A DNA stretch of 64,000 nt, taken from positions 154,798 through 218,797 of the forward strand of contig JAUYTU010000010.1 of the NCBI GenBank assembly GCA_030694975.1. The letters run 5' to 3'. This stretch comes from Erysipelotrichaceae bacterium (lineage in GTDB: Bacteria; Bacillota_I; Bacilli_A; Erysipelotrichales; Erysipelotrichaceae). The stretch's first letter is position 1, and every line of letters begins with the position of its first letter. Position numbers and translations under genes: made by a program. Below, in pieces: positions 7,535 through 15,482 of this stretch. The notes below the pieces were generated by a model that did no database searches, had not been told where the DNA came from, and saw nothing but the letters and a program-made list of their open reading frames with translations.

Positions 7535-8164
7535 ATGCAAGACTATTTCATCGCTATCATTCTTGGGTACTTATTGGGAAATTTCCAAACATCGTATATC
7601 TTAGGGAAAATAATTAAAAAAGTTGATATCCGCACCCTCGGCAGAGGCAATGCCGGAGCTTCCAACACCGTCGAATCATTTGGATGGAAATTCGGCATCG
7701 TCGTCGCATTTCTGGATGCCTTCAAAGGACTGCTGGCCGTTTTGCTCGTTCGCTATTTCTTTAATGTAACATTGGATGCACAAGGCGCACCTTTACTCTA
7801 CATAGCCGGATACAGTGCGATTTTAGGACATATCTTCCCCTTCTTTATGAATTTTAAAGGTGGTAAAGGAACTGCAACCTTGGTCGGCATGATGGTTGGT
7901 CTGAACCCTTGGTTTGGACTTAGCGGCATCGTGGTGATTGTTGCCATAACCTTTATGACCGATTATGTGGCTATTGGTACGGTCGGACTGCTCGCATGGA
8001 TGATTGCCGGAACGATTTTCTTTGACATCGGTCAGACACCCCTTTTATTAACCTTTGGCGGAGCACTGCTCAGCATCTACCTGCACTTGCCAAATTTCAG
8101 ACGAATTAAGAATAACGATGAAGGCCGCTTAACTCGCGTACTCAAAAGAAAAAATGTCGATTGA
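7535..8164 (+). CDS. plsY: Glycerol-3-phosphate acyltransferase PlsY
   Basis: 209-residue membrane enzyme that transfers an acyl group from acyl-phosphate to glycerol-3-phosphate, the first step of phospholipid synthesis. PlsY signatures are present: YLLGNFQTSYILGK near the start, the G3P-site motif GRGNAGASNT, and GHIFPFFMNFKGGKGTAT, which holds the catalytic loop residues. About five or six membrane helices are visible. The ATG at 7535 sits only 3 bases after AAAGGAGG, an unusually short spacing, but no better in-frame start exists and the upstream ATG at 7499 lacks a binding site. No plsX gene is next to it. Confidence 0.93.
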   Translation: MQDYFIAIILGYLLGNFQTSYILGKIIKKVDIRTLGRGNAGASNTVESFGWKFGIVVAFLDAFKGLLAVLLVRYFFNVTLDAQGAPLLYIAGYSAILGHIFPFFMNFKGGKGTATLVGMMVGLNPWFGLSGIVVIVAITFMTDYVAIGTVGLLAWMIAGTIFFDIGQTPLLLTFGGALLSIYLHLPNFRRIKNNDEGRLTRVLKRKNVD

Positions 8165-8173
8165 CATTTTTTT
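8150..8173. terminator. Bidirectional terminator between plsY and the methyltransferase gene
   Basis: AAAATGTC and GACATTTT pair around GATT with T runs on both strands. It overlaps the end of plsY and also follows the stop of the convergent minus-strand gene. Confidence 0.75.
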
Positions 8174-8957
8174 AACGCTTGGTCCCCCACAAACTGTATC
8201 CGACCGGTAGTTTTCCTTCAAAATGCTTCAGATACATCAGACCGCGCTCATCTTTGGTATCGCCCCCCATGCCCTCATCACACCGATCAAATTCCACAAA
8301 CTTGGTGATGAAAATATTCGCGTCAGCCAACGCATTGATAATATCACTGACCTTATGACTGCGAAAGTGATTGATAGCTTCCTTGGCCTCCGTTGCATAA
8401 CCGCCAATGGTCGAATGCACTTCCAATTCAGCATTGAAATATGGATACTTCACATTTAAAATCCCCTCTTTGATCAGATCCTCATCAAAGATCAGATAAT
8501 AGGGATGTCCGTCATGAACAAACAATTTCCCATCTGAATTTAAGAATTTATAAATATTTCTTGCCCATTTCGGCAAGTCAAACAACCACCCCAACACCCC
8601 ATCAAAGGTAATGATTAAATCAAATGAGTCATCCAAAACCTCATCGAGTGTATGCACATCACTGCAAATAAAGTCGATACTCACTTCATTTTCCTTCGCT
8701 AATTCTCTTGCGAATTTGATATTGTCCGGCACAAAGTCCACAGCTGTGACTTGTGCTCCCAACTTCGCCAGCAAAATCGAATCTGCCCCGGTATTGCATT
8801 GAAGATGTAAAACTTTGAGTCCGTTTAAATCGTACAACTGATGCTCGACCTGCGGATTAAGTTTTTTAGTTCCACTCTTCAAGTCCTTATTGAACTTCTC
8901 AAAATGTTCTTTCGACAACTTACCCCATGCTATTCGATTAATTTCTGTTTCATTCAT
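8172..8957 (-). CDS. Class I SAM-dependent methyltransferase
   Basis: 261 residues of the class I methyltransferase fold. Visible motifs are motif I LHLQCNTGADS, with an acidic end of strand 2 (VTAVDFVPDN), ICSDVHTLDE, and the motif IV region DLIITFDGVLGWLFDLPKW. The N-terminus MNETEINRIAWGKLSKEHFEKFN and the later FVHDGHPYYLI resemble a group of small uncharacterised methyltransferases of Gram-positives. The substrate is unknown. The start is the ATG at 8957, 5 bases after GAGGTGA; the frame extends upstream but without a better site. Convergent with plsY. Confidence 0.82.
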   Translation of the reverse strand: MNETEINRIAWGKLSKEHFEKFNKDLKSGTKKLNPQVEHQLYDLNGLKVLHLQCNTGADSILLAKLGAQVTAVDFVPDNIKFARELAKENEVSIDFICSDVHTLDEVLDDSFDLIITFDGVLGWLFDLPKWARNIYKFLNSDGKLFVHDGHPYYLIFDEDLIKEGILNVKYPYFNAELEVHSTIGGYATEAKEAINHFRSHKVSDIINALADANIFITKFVEFDRCDEGMGGDTKDERGLMYLKHFEGKLPVGYSLWGTKR

Positions 8958-9052
8958 AGCTATCACCTCTATAATATTATATCTTATATTGATTTTAACT
9001 TGATTAAGAATTTAGCAAGTGATAATGTTTATATGTACAAGGAGACGTAAAC

Positions 9053-9466
9053 ATGCGAATTAAATCCGAAGTCGACCTCTGGTTTCAATTGCTCGTTGGT
9101 ACAACCATCATATTCATGATCGCTTCAAGTCTTTTAATACCCCTTAATGAACGATGGATAATGTTCATTGTTACGATTCCAATGACCGTGTTTATGTTAT
9201 GGCTGCTCTTAAGCACATGGTATGAATTACGTGATGACCACCTCTACTGTGTTAGTGGACCCTTCCGAGAAAAAATCTATTATGATAAAATAAAAGAGGT
9301 AAAGCTGACAGAAAATATGCTATCATCCATGGCTCTTTCACGCAAGCGAATCGAGATTCGCCAACACAAAAAGAACTACTTTATGGGAACCACCATGATA
9401 TCACCGACCAACCGCGAAGAATTCTACGTTGAGCTTAGGCGAAGATGTAAAAACTTGCAAAAATGA
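9053..9466 (+). CDS. Small membrane protein with a bacterial PH-like domain
   Basis: 137 residues. Two membrane helices at about 11-30 and 34-52 are followed by a PH-like segment: YELRDDHLYCVSGPFREKIYY, then DKIKEVKLTENMLSS and a stretch rich in beta structure ending in the FYVELRRR helix. This is the layout of YyaB-type PH (DUF1200) proteins, whose function is unknown. AAGGAGACGTAAAC lies before the ATG at 9053. It is monocistronic, divergent from the methyltransferase gene and ended by a shared terminator. Confidence 0.75.
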   Translation: MRIKSEVDLWFQLLVGTTIIFMIASSLLIPLNERWIMFIVTIPMTVFMLWLLLSTWYELRDDHLYCVSGPFREKIYYDKIKEVKLTENMLSSMALSRKRIEIRQHKKNYFMGTTMISPTNREEFYVELRRRCKNLQK

Positions 9467-9486
9467 CCCAGTGGGTCATTTTTTTT
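9461..9486. terminator. Bidirectional terminator between the PH-domain and nucleotidyltransferase genes
   Basis: AATGACCC and GGGTCATT form an 8-bp stem with a 3-base loop. T runs flank it on both strands, and the two convergent genes end within or beside it. Confidence 0.8.
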
Positions 9487-10300
9487 ACTTATATTCATTA
9501 TAATTGCTTATTTCGTAGTCTGGAATCAATAGTTTGATAAATGAATTCATTCGCTCTCCCATGACTTTGACAAGAGAGATCGCATCTTCCTTCGATACTG
9601 ACTGAATTAAAACTAACTGTTTTAGATCTTCTTTAAAATGATCCGGTATCAAACCCATCCGTTCCAATGCTTCCGTTAGTCGTTTTTCACCCGGATGAAA
9701 CATTCGGTTCGCCGCAAACAGGACATCAAACATTAAAGCAATGAACTCCGTTGTTCGATGTTGTACGGATATCGTATCCTGACGCCTGATAGCTTTCATC
9801 AACTGAAAAGAAAGGGATGGCATCTGATTGTAAATCAGCGAAGCATTGCCCAAAATGATTTTCTTACGCAAATCATCCGGATAGATCTGAGCAATATTGC
9901 GAAACCACTCAATATCCGACTGCTTATCCACCAATATTTTCGAACGAAGTAAATTATAAATCATACACGTGGAGTAGCCATAGGATACCTCCTTGCGGAT
10001 AAACGTCTTCTCATACTGTTCCTTAATAAAAGAGTGTGGCCGATAGATGATCTCCATTTCAAAACCATCCAACAAGATTCCGTCATCTTCCTCTTCCCAA
10101 AAATCATTCGCAAACTCAACATACTTGAAATAATCTTGCAAAATCTCTTTTCTTTGTTGAAGAGGGATGGGTTGGTCACAATATACATAAAGATCGAAGT
10201 CCGACTGTCGATCCGAAATACCAGTAGCTCGAGATCCACCCAATATCATTAACCGCACCTGACTGAGCTGACTTAACTTGTCAACGATTTCATTGAACAT
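9485..10300 (-). CDS. Nucleotidyltransferase-fold protein (DUF4037-like)
   Basis: 271 residues. The N-terminus has the polymerase-beta nucleotidyltransferase signature GGSRATGISDRQSDFDLYVY, with GS and D.D metal-binding residues at about 22-37. A third acidic residue may lie in GFEMEIIYR. The C-terminal part is helical, with a segment MLFDVLFAANRMFHPGEKR resembling DUF4037 proteins. Members transfer nucleotides to small molecules or proteins, and aminoglycoside adenylyltransferases share the fold, but no substrate can be named here. The ATG at 10300 follows GAGGTAGAGT. It starts 9 bases after the lipoprotein gene, so the two are likely co-transcribed. Confidence 0.75.
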   Translation of the reverse strand: MFNEIVDKLSQLSQVRLMILGGSRATGISDRQSDFDLYVYCDQPIPLQQRKEILQDYFKYVEFANDFWEEEDDGILLDGFEMEIIYRPHSFIKEQYEKTFIRKEVSYGYSTCMIYNLLRSKILVDKQSDIEWFRNIAQIYPDDLRKKIILGNASLIYNQMPSLSFQLMKAIRRQDTISVQHRTTEFIALMFDVLFAANRMFHPGEKRLTEALERMGLIPDHFKEDLKQLVLIQSVSKEDAISLVKVMGERMNSFIKLLIPDYEISNYNEYK

Positions 10301-10309
10301 ACTCTACCT

Positions 10310-10975
10310 CTACCTAGGAATGTTCGCATCATTGGTATAACCACGCGATTCCCAATAACCTTTATAATCCTTATCTTCTGATAACTCAATTTTCGTAACC
10401 CAGCGAGCCCATTTATATCCCAGTTTTTCTTCCGCAACCACAATAAAGGGATAGCCCATCTCCGGAGGCAAAACAATCTCATTGGCCTTATAAGCAAGTA
10501 TCAATTGCTTCTCCTTTACCACCGACCAAGGCAACGACGTTGTATAGCCATCCGCCGCATGAAAAATCACGGTCACCGCCTCACTGCGAGGATTCGCACG
10601 TTCAATAAGTTCCACCAGCGATACACCTTCCCAAAGAATCGTTGCATCCCAACCCTCAACGCAAAACAATGTAATCAACCGTTTAAATGTTGCCATTTCT
10701 AACACTTGATCATAATTCATACTGACTTCATTATTCACCAAACCGGTAACTCTCAACGTATATGTACTTATATCAACCTTTTGAACTCCCTTGATTGAAT
10801 TGTCTCGCGGACCCACCGCCGGACTTAGCAGTTTACCCTGATATTCCTGAACTTCACCGGCCCGAAACCGCGCCAAAGATGCTGAACTGTGAGTGTCTGG
10901 GTCACTGTCAATGATGTTAGAACATGCGGATGTAAATAGGACAATAAGTATGGATGTTAGGATGAGTTTTTTCAT
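10310..10975 (-). CDS. Molybdopterin-binding (sulfite-oxidase fold) lipoprotein
   Basis: 221 residues. A signal sequence MKKLILTSILIVLF ends in TSAC, giving a probable lipid-anchored Cys18, so the protein faces outside. The rest matches the oxidoreductase molybdopterin-binding domain: a Cys that would bind molybdenum in LITLFCVEGWDATILWEGV, ADGYTTSLPW, GYPFIVVAEEKLGYKWARWVTKIEL, and a YWESRGY end. Relatives are the MsrP/YedY and sulfite oxidase types, which reduce or oxidise small sulfur compounds. The start ATG at 10975 follows GGAGGG; an upstream in-frame ATG lacks this. No cofactor-synthesis genes lie in the window. Confidence 0.82.
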   Translation of the reverse strand: MKKLILTSILIVLFTSACSNIIDSDPDTHSSASLARFRAGEVQEYQGKLLSPAVGPRDNSIKGVQKVDISTYTLRVTGLVNNEVSMNYDQVLEMATFKRLITLFCVEGWDATILWEGVSLVELIERANPRSEAVTVIFHAADGYTTSLPWSVVKEKQLILAYKANEIVLPPEMGYPFIVVAEEKLGYKWARWVTKIELSEDKDYKGYWESRGYTNDANIPR

Positions 10976-11029
10976 AGGAACCCTCCGCTCTGATATCATT
11001 ATATCAATAAAGATTCATCGATTATATAA

Positions 11030-11051
11030 AAACCGATGCCATGCATCGGTT
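11030..11051 (-). terminator. Terminator of the arcC-ndk unit
   Basis: On the minus strand ACCGATG and CATCGGT pair and are followed by TTTTTATATA. It begins inside the last codons of ndk. Confidence 0.7.
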
Positions 11052-11499
11052 AATCAAACCACAAGACCAATTCTTTTTGTACATTATCATCACTGTCCGA
11101 AGCATGAATTAGATTGCGCAACATCCGGTTTTCCGCTCTGGCCTGTGCCATGGTATCATTCCCATACATTCCACGAATCGTATCCGGGCGGGCAGTCGCA
11201 GGATCGGTCGTTCCAATTAAGTCACGCACCCAAGCCACAACATCACTCTGAGCATGTTCAATTTCAACAACATGGACAACTTCATCCACAAACTCACGCA
11301 ACACCGCCTGTTTAAAGTCCTCACTACCAATCCGCTCAATGACTTCCTGATAGTGATTCAAAATTTTCTCTTCATCGACTTTTACGGAATCTTCTCGAAC
11401 GATATGAAAATCCAACTCATTGAAGTAATTCAGAATATCATCCATCAAACCCCGCTTAAGAGCATCGGGCTTCACAATTATAAACGTTGACTGTTTCAT
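11050..11499 (-). CDS. ndk: Nucleoside diphosphate kinase
   Basis: 149 residues. Ndk moves the terminal phosphate between nucleoside tri- and diphosphates through a phospho-histidine. Family features are FIIVKPDALKRGLM at the start, TTDPATARPDTIRGMYG, and the active-site motif NLIHASDS with the phosphorylated His. Sequence around residues 40-95 departs from the usual FMTSGPVVAMVLEG pattern, so it is a divergent member. The length is normal. It starts 1 base after the arcC stop (TAATATG), implying coupled translation, and has no clear ribosome binding site of its own. Confidence 0.88.
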   Translation of the reverse strand: MKQSTFIIVKPDALKRGLMDDILNYFNELDFHIVREDSVKVDEEKILNHYQEVIERIGSEDFKQAVLREFVDEVVHVVEIEHAQSDVVAWVRDLIGTTDPATARPDTIRGMYGNDTMAQARAENRMLRNLIHASDSDDNVQKELVLWFD

Positions 11500-11500
11500 A

Positions 11501-12427
11501 TTAACGAACGATTCTCGTTCCGCTTAAACCGGAAATGGCATCTTTCGCTCTTTCCAAAGCCGCAATGATCGCCGTTCCTTCGGGATTGTTTTCAATAAAA
11601 TCAATCGCAGCCTGAACTTTCGGAAGCATACTTCCCGGCGCAAAATGATTTTCCTCAATATATTGGTTTGCTTCTGCCACAGTTATGACATCCAACGCCT
11701 TTTGATTTGACTTATTGTAATTAATCATGACCCGGTCAACCGCCGTCAGAATAAATAAATAATCCGCATGCAAGATCTCCGCGATTTTCGCTGATGCAAA
11801 ATCTTTATCGATGACCGCCTCAACACCACGGTAGCCATGTCCCATTTTGACGACCGGAATACCGCCGCCGCCAACCGTAATCACAATCACACCGTCATCG
11901 ACTAATGCTTTAACCACATTTTTCTCAACGACATCCACCGGTTTTGGACTTGCAACTACCCGACGATAGCCACGCCCGGAATCCTCAACCATGATATATC
12001 CTTTGGTCTTTTCCATTTCATTGGCTTCTTCAAGCGAATGAAAACCACCGATCGGTTTGGTCGGATGGTGAAAACCCGGATCATTTTCATCGACAACGAC
12101 CTGCGTGACAACGGTCACAACTTCCTTGGTAATGCCACGTGAATTCATTTCTTCACGAATAGCATTTTGCAAGTGATAGCCGATGTATCCCTGGCTCATC
12201 GCTCCACACTCCGCAAAAGGCATGATCGGCGTATTGGCCTTTTGGTTCGACACTTCCATCGCCAGATTGATCATACCGACCTGAGGGCCGTTTCCATGTG
12301 CAATGACCAACTGATGACCTTCCTCAACCAGATCAACCAACGGCTTTGCGGTGTTTTTAACTAAAGCCAACTGCTCTTGCGGTGAATTTCCTAAGGCATT
12401 GCCGCCCAAAGCGATAACTATTTTCAT
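11501..12427 (-). CDS. arcC: Carbamate kinase
   Basis: 308 residues of the amino-acid kinase fold. It makes ATP from carbamoyl phosphate and ADP. Signatures are MKIVIALGGNALG at the start, VIAHGNGPQVGMI, ECGAMSQGYIGY, VVASPKPVDVVE and the C-terminal MLPKVQAAIDFI. The start ATG at 12427 follows TGAGGA; an in-frame GTG 12 bases upstream would remove that site. No arcA or arcB is nearby, so the carbamoyl phosphate probably comes from ureide, purine or creatinine-type breakdown rather than arginine deiminase. The neighbouring amidohydrolase and permease share a closely similar control region. Confidence 0.95.
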   Translation of the reverse strand: MKIVIALGGNALGNSPQEQLALVKNTAKPLVDLVEEGHQLVIAHGNGPQVGMINLAMEVSNQKANTPIMPFAECGAMSQGYIGYHLQNAIREEMNSRGITKEVVTVVTQVVVDENDPGFHHPTKPIGGFHSLEEANEMEKTKGYIMVEDSGRGYRRVVASPKPVDVVEKNVVKALVDDGVIVITVGGGGIPVVKMGHGYRGVEAVIDKDFASAKIAEILHADYLFILTAVDRVMINYNKSNQKALDVITVAEANQYIEENHFAPGSMLPKVQAAIDFIENNPEGTAIIAALERAKDAISGLSGTRIVR

Positions 12428-12446
12428 ATGGTTCCTCACAACTTTC

Positions 12447-12540
12447 TATTAAGCGCTTTCATTTTCTCATGATGCACTAAAATCAACAATGTTCACAGCA
12501 TATAAAAAAACATGGTGTTTATTATGCAAAATGCACATAT
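12447..12540 (-). promoter_or_regulatory. arcC promoter with cre-like site and upstream operator-like motif
   Basis: TTGTTG (12489-12484), 17 bases, then an extended -10 TGAGAAAAT (hexamer 12466-12461). A cre-like TGAAAGCGCTTAAT (12461-12448) overlaps the start point, suggesting CcpA repression. ATGTGCATTTTGCATAAT lies at about -80. The whole block aligns with the one at 15346-15439 with a single one-base shift. Confidence 0.7.
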
Positions 12541-12589
12541 TTTGCTTGATCAGATCACTTCTGCTTTTTATTTTTGTAATCTTCGCACA

Positions 12590-12611
12590 AGAAAAGGACC
12601 TTTCGGTCCCA
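12590..12611 (-). terminator. Terminator of the permease-amidohydrolase operon
   Basis: On the minus strand GGGACC-GAAA-GGTCC is followed by TTTTCTT, 28 bases after the amidohydrolase stop. It separates that operon from arcC. Confidence 0.75.
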
Positions 12612-12636
12612 TTCGTTCTACAAATAGGAAAAGTGG

Positions 12637-13860
12637 CTATACGTTCAGGATTAATTCTTTCTTAAGTTCAACCGTTACAACTCCGTCTTTAATAACAAAC
12701 AGACGGGACGGTATGTCGATGATAGCATCTTGATAACGCATGGTGTCCAATAAAACCAATGAAGCTCTCGCACCTTCAAACACACCATAATTCTCAATTT
12801 TCAAAGCCTTCGCCGGATTGGTTGTAATCATCGGTAGAACAGTCGGTAAATCATCAGAACCGCCCAAATGAGCAACCGGAATGGCTAACATAGCTACTTG
12901 CATTAAGTCCCCATTGCCATATGGCGTAAAGGGATTGCGAATATTGTTGGAAGCCAGACACACATTCACTCCGGCATTACGAAGTTTGCGAATCGGCGTA
13001 ACTGCACGACGAACATTAAATTCGTCATTACGTCCGCCCAAATGCAAATCAGTCATCGGCAGTGCCATAACATTGATCTGTGCTTGTGCCATCAACTTAA
13101 GAATCGGTGCTAACTCAGCATCCGGCATCGCCGCAATGCTGGTCATGTGACCGACAGAAACGCGACCCTGATAATCTTCTTTAATGGTTTTTTCGCACAA
13201 ATACGTAATCGACTGCCCAGCATACTCATCCTTGAAATCCTGATGGAAATCGATATCCTTATCATATTTCTTAGCTAATTCGAAAACGTAGTCGATGTGA
13301 ACATTGGCGTCGGTATCGTTGTAAGGAATCGCACCAACCACATCGGCACCCATCTCCATCGCCCGAACCATCAGCTCATCCGTCCCCGGCGATTTAAAAA
13401 TACCTTCTTGCGGAAATGCGACTACTTGAATGTCAATGAATTTCTTATATTTTTCTTTTAAAGACATAATCACTTCAAATCCACCAAAACCACCAATCGG
13501 ATCAAATTCCGAATGCGTTCTCAGATAGGTCGTACCATTTTTAATGAGCATTCGCAATGCTTGAGTCGCACGACTGTAAATATCTTCTTTGGTAAAGGTC
13601 GGCTTAAGTTTCCCGGTAACTTCAATCGCTTCTTTAAGAGTACCCGACTTGTTGGGCATCCGATCAGCAATCAACGCTTTGTCGAGATGCAAATGAGACT
13701 CCACCAGACCCGGGATCAAAACTCTTCCCTGACCGTCAATTACACGTTTGGCAACCATTCCTAAATCTGTGCCGATTGCCTTAATAAACTCATCTTTTAT
13801 GGCTACATCAAAGACTTGATTCGACTCGTCAATTATGACATTTTTAATAATCAAATCCAT
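12637..13860 (-). CDS. Amidohydrolase, cytosine-deaminase/AtzC-like
   Basis: 407 residues of the amidohydrolase superfamily, CodA-like branch. Metal-site motifs are HLHLDKA (His56, His58), DFHQD (His206) and GHMTS (His238). The expected Asp of the fifth motif is replaced: the segment reads ASNNIRNPFTPYGN (Asn305). Enzymes of this group hydrolyse amide or amine bonds of cyclic nitrogen compounds such as cytosine, isocytosine or ammelide; the substrate here is unknown. AAAGGAGG precedes the ATG at 13860 by 8 bases. It lies 18 bases after a permease gene and next to carbamate kinase, suggesting a route that uses an N-heterocycle for energy. Confidence 0.82.
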   Translation of the reverse strand: MDLIIKNVIIDESNQVFDVAIKDEFIKAIGTDLGMVAKRVIDGQGRVLIPGLVESHLHLDKALIADRMPNKSGTLKEAIEVTGKLKPTFTKEDIYSRATQALRMLIKNGTTYLRTHSEFDPIGGFGGFEVIMSLKEKYKKFIDIQVVAFPQEGIFKSPGTDELMVRAMEMGADVVGAIPYNDTDANVHIDYVFELAKKYDKDIDFHQDFKDEYAGQSITYLCEKTIKEDYQGRVSVGHMTSIAAMPDAELAPILKLMAQAQINVMALPMTDLHLGGRNDEFNVRRAVTPIRKLRNAGVNVCLASNNIRNPFTPYGNGDLMQVAMLAIPVAHLGGSDDLPTVLPMITTNPAKALKIENYGVFEGARASLVLLDTMRYQDAIIDIPSRLFVIKDGVVTVELKKELILNV

Positions 13861-13878
13861 GCTTCAGCCTCCTTTCGA

Positions 13879-15234
13879 TTAAAATACGAATGATATTATT
13901 AATAACAGGGCAAGCGAGCCCAAGATCCACTTGGTATTCCCTTTAACAACTTGTAAAATGGGGATTTGGAATCCGGAGGATTGAGCTTGCATCGTAATGT
14001 TGACAAAGCTCATCTGACTTCCCAAACCTACGCCCATAGCGATAAAGCCAATGGAAATTAGTGGTAAGCCCAAAGCAATTGCAACCGGTAAGACCAAGGT
14101 TAAGATCGTACCTACATAAGCACCGGCCGGAACACCGATGGCAAAGCCAGCCAATACAGCTACCGGAACCACAAATGCTTCCGGAGCTAATTGTGCTACA
14201 CTAACAATAGCACTAAACGCACCGGTTTCACCGATAATATTAATAAATCCTAAGAAGATACCGACTTGGAATAAACGGGTCAAAATGTAGGTAGAACCGT
14301 CTATGACCGCATCCGCCGATTGTTTTAAAGTAAACTTTGTGCAAAGTGCAATTAACCCGATGGTGATAAACATGTACATCAACGGACCAAGAATCGGCAT
14401 GCCGACTGCTTTGTTAATGTACGGTCCAAGCAATACAGCTAATAATAAGAAAATGGCCGGAACGGTGTTTAACCAAAGTTCTTTGGTTGATTTACTCTTA
14501 ATTTCTTCGGTCTCTTCACTTTGGAACAAAGCTTTGCGACGCTTCGCACCGATAAAACCGATGACAACAGCAATTGCAACAAACACTAACCAATACGGCC
14601 GCATTGCTGTTACATATTCGTTAACCGGAATACCTGTCAACTGGGAGATAACACCGGATTCAAGCGAAGCCGGGGATGTTGTAAAGGATACCGCAGCCGC
14701 CAAACTGATGGCCGCAATTAATTCAGGTATTGCCCCGACAGCCGCAAATGCCAACGGTGCCAAGACCATGGCCGAACCGCCACCGATACCGGACATATAG
14801 GTTGCGGCAGCCATCAAGATTACGATAAAGGCCGCAAAGTATTCAACTTTGCCATTGATTGCCCGACGCACCAAGGCAAGTGCCGACGTGTAACCGCCGG
14901 ATTTAAACACCGCCGTAGCAATAGCGGAGTTGATGATTGGAACCGTGATCGATAGCATCGCAGGAATCGCGGCTAAGAATATGGAGTTCGCTTTTGCTAA
15001 TCCGATTCCACCAATGATCATCGCCAATACACCACCGATTAAACCGGCGATCAGCATATTGACCTTTCTGAATAATAAAACCAAGATAAGAACAATCGGC
15101 AATACAGTTAAAACCGCATAAAAGCCGGTGGGTACCGGTTTAGGAGCCTCTTGTGCAAATACCGGAGAGTTAACAAGTACAAAAACCATCAATGCAGGAA
15201 ACAATGCCATTGCTTTTAGGAATACTTTTTTCAT
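13879..15234 (-). CDS. Ion-transporter-superfamily permease (CitM/DcuC/GntP-like)
   Basis: 451 residues with about 11-12 membrane helices. An unusual N-terminal segment, MKKVFLKAMALFPALMVFVLVNSPVFAQEA, reads as a cleavable signal peptide ending in FAQ-EA, before the first transporter helix at about 40-56. The rest has the inverted-repeat style of ion-transporter permeases, with Gly-rich hairpins YMSGIGGGSAMVLAP and GVPAGAYVGTILTL and a late GVGLGSQMSFVNI. It probably imports the substrate of the downstream amidohydrolase. GGAGAAGG precedes the ATG at 15234. The exact family is uncertain because citrate, C4-dicarboxylate and gluconate permeases share this look. Confidence 0.7.
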   Translation of the reverse strand: MKKVFLKAMALFPALMVFVLVNSPVFAQEAPKPVPTGFYAVLTVLPIVLILVLLFRKVNMLIAGLIGGVLAMIIGGIGLAKANSIFLAAIPAMLSITVPIINSAIATAVFKSGGYTSALALVRRAINGKVEYFAAFIVILMAAATYMSGIGGGSAMVLAPLAFAAVGAIPELIAAISLAAAVSFTTSPASLESGVISQLTGIPVNEYVTAMRPYWLVFVAIAVVIGFIGAKRRKALFQSEETEEIKSKSTKELWLNTVPAIFLLLAVLLGPYINKAVGMPILGPLMYMFITIGLIALCTKFTLKQSADAVIDGSTYILTRLFQVGIFLGFINIIGETGAFSAIVSVAQLAPEAFVVPVAVLAGFAIGVPAGAYVGTILTLVLPVAIALGLPLISIGFIAMGVGLGSQMSFVNITMQAQSSGFQIPILQVVKGNTKWILGSLALLLIISFVF

Positions 15235-15240
15235 TTCCTT

Positions 15241-15345
15241 CTCCTTTCAAGAATGTTCGATCCGCGATCGAAATAAGAACGTGCATTCGTGCAAACAGAA
15301 AACAAAATTCGTTATTATCTTGCAGCAGGCAAAACGCACGAGCCC
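15241..15345 (-). other. Untranslated leader of the permease operon
   Basis: About 105 bases between the predicted start point and the ribosome binding site. It holds a perfect hairpin TTCGATC-CGC-GATCGAA at 15256-15272, not followed by a T run, and two GCACG copies (TTTGCACG, ATGCACG). No riboswitch class could be assigned. Confidence 0.35.
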
Positions 15346-15439
15346 TAGTTAAGCAATTACATTTTCTCACATGAAAAAGCAAGCAACAATGGTTATTCCA
15401 TATGAAAAAACGGCAAAACTATAGGCAAATTGCACAAAT
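15346..15439 (-). promoter_or_regulatory. Permease-amidohydrolase promoter, paralogous to the arcC promoter
   Basis: TTGTTG (15389-15384), 17 bases, extended -10 TGAGAAAAT (hexamer 15366-15361), and TGTAATTGCTTAAC at the start point, a degenerate version of the arcC cre-like site. An ATTTGTGCAATTTGC motif lies upstream at the same distance as in the arcC control region. Confidence 0.65.
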
Positions 15440-15461
15440 TCATTGTATTTTGAGATATAAA

Positions 15462-15482
15462 AGAAAAAGACCTTTCGGTCTT
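15462..15482 (-). terminator. Terminator of the DUF4013-like gene
   Basis: AAGACC-GAAA-GGTCTT followed by TTTTCTTTT on the minus strand, starting at the stop codon of the gene at 15481. Confidence 0.75.

Noticed and set aside
14303..14800. Plus-strand open frame of 165 codons inside the permease gene
   Set aside because: It is antisense to a strongly supported membrane protein, is Met/Ala/Thr-rich as expected of a shadow frame, and has no ribosome binding site.
15300..15360. CTAGGG followed by CTGCTGCAAGATA on the minus strand, partly like the ykkC (guanidine-I/ppGpp/PRPP) riboswitch core
   Set aside because: Only scattered matches to the core, no later conserved segment and no terminator or sequestering helix. 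The CTAG part overlaps the promoter region shared with arcC.
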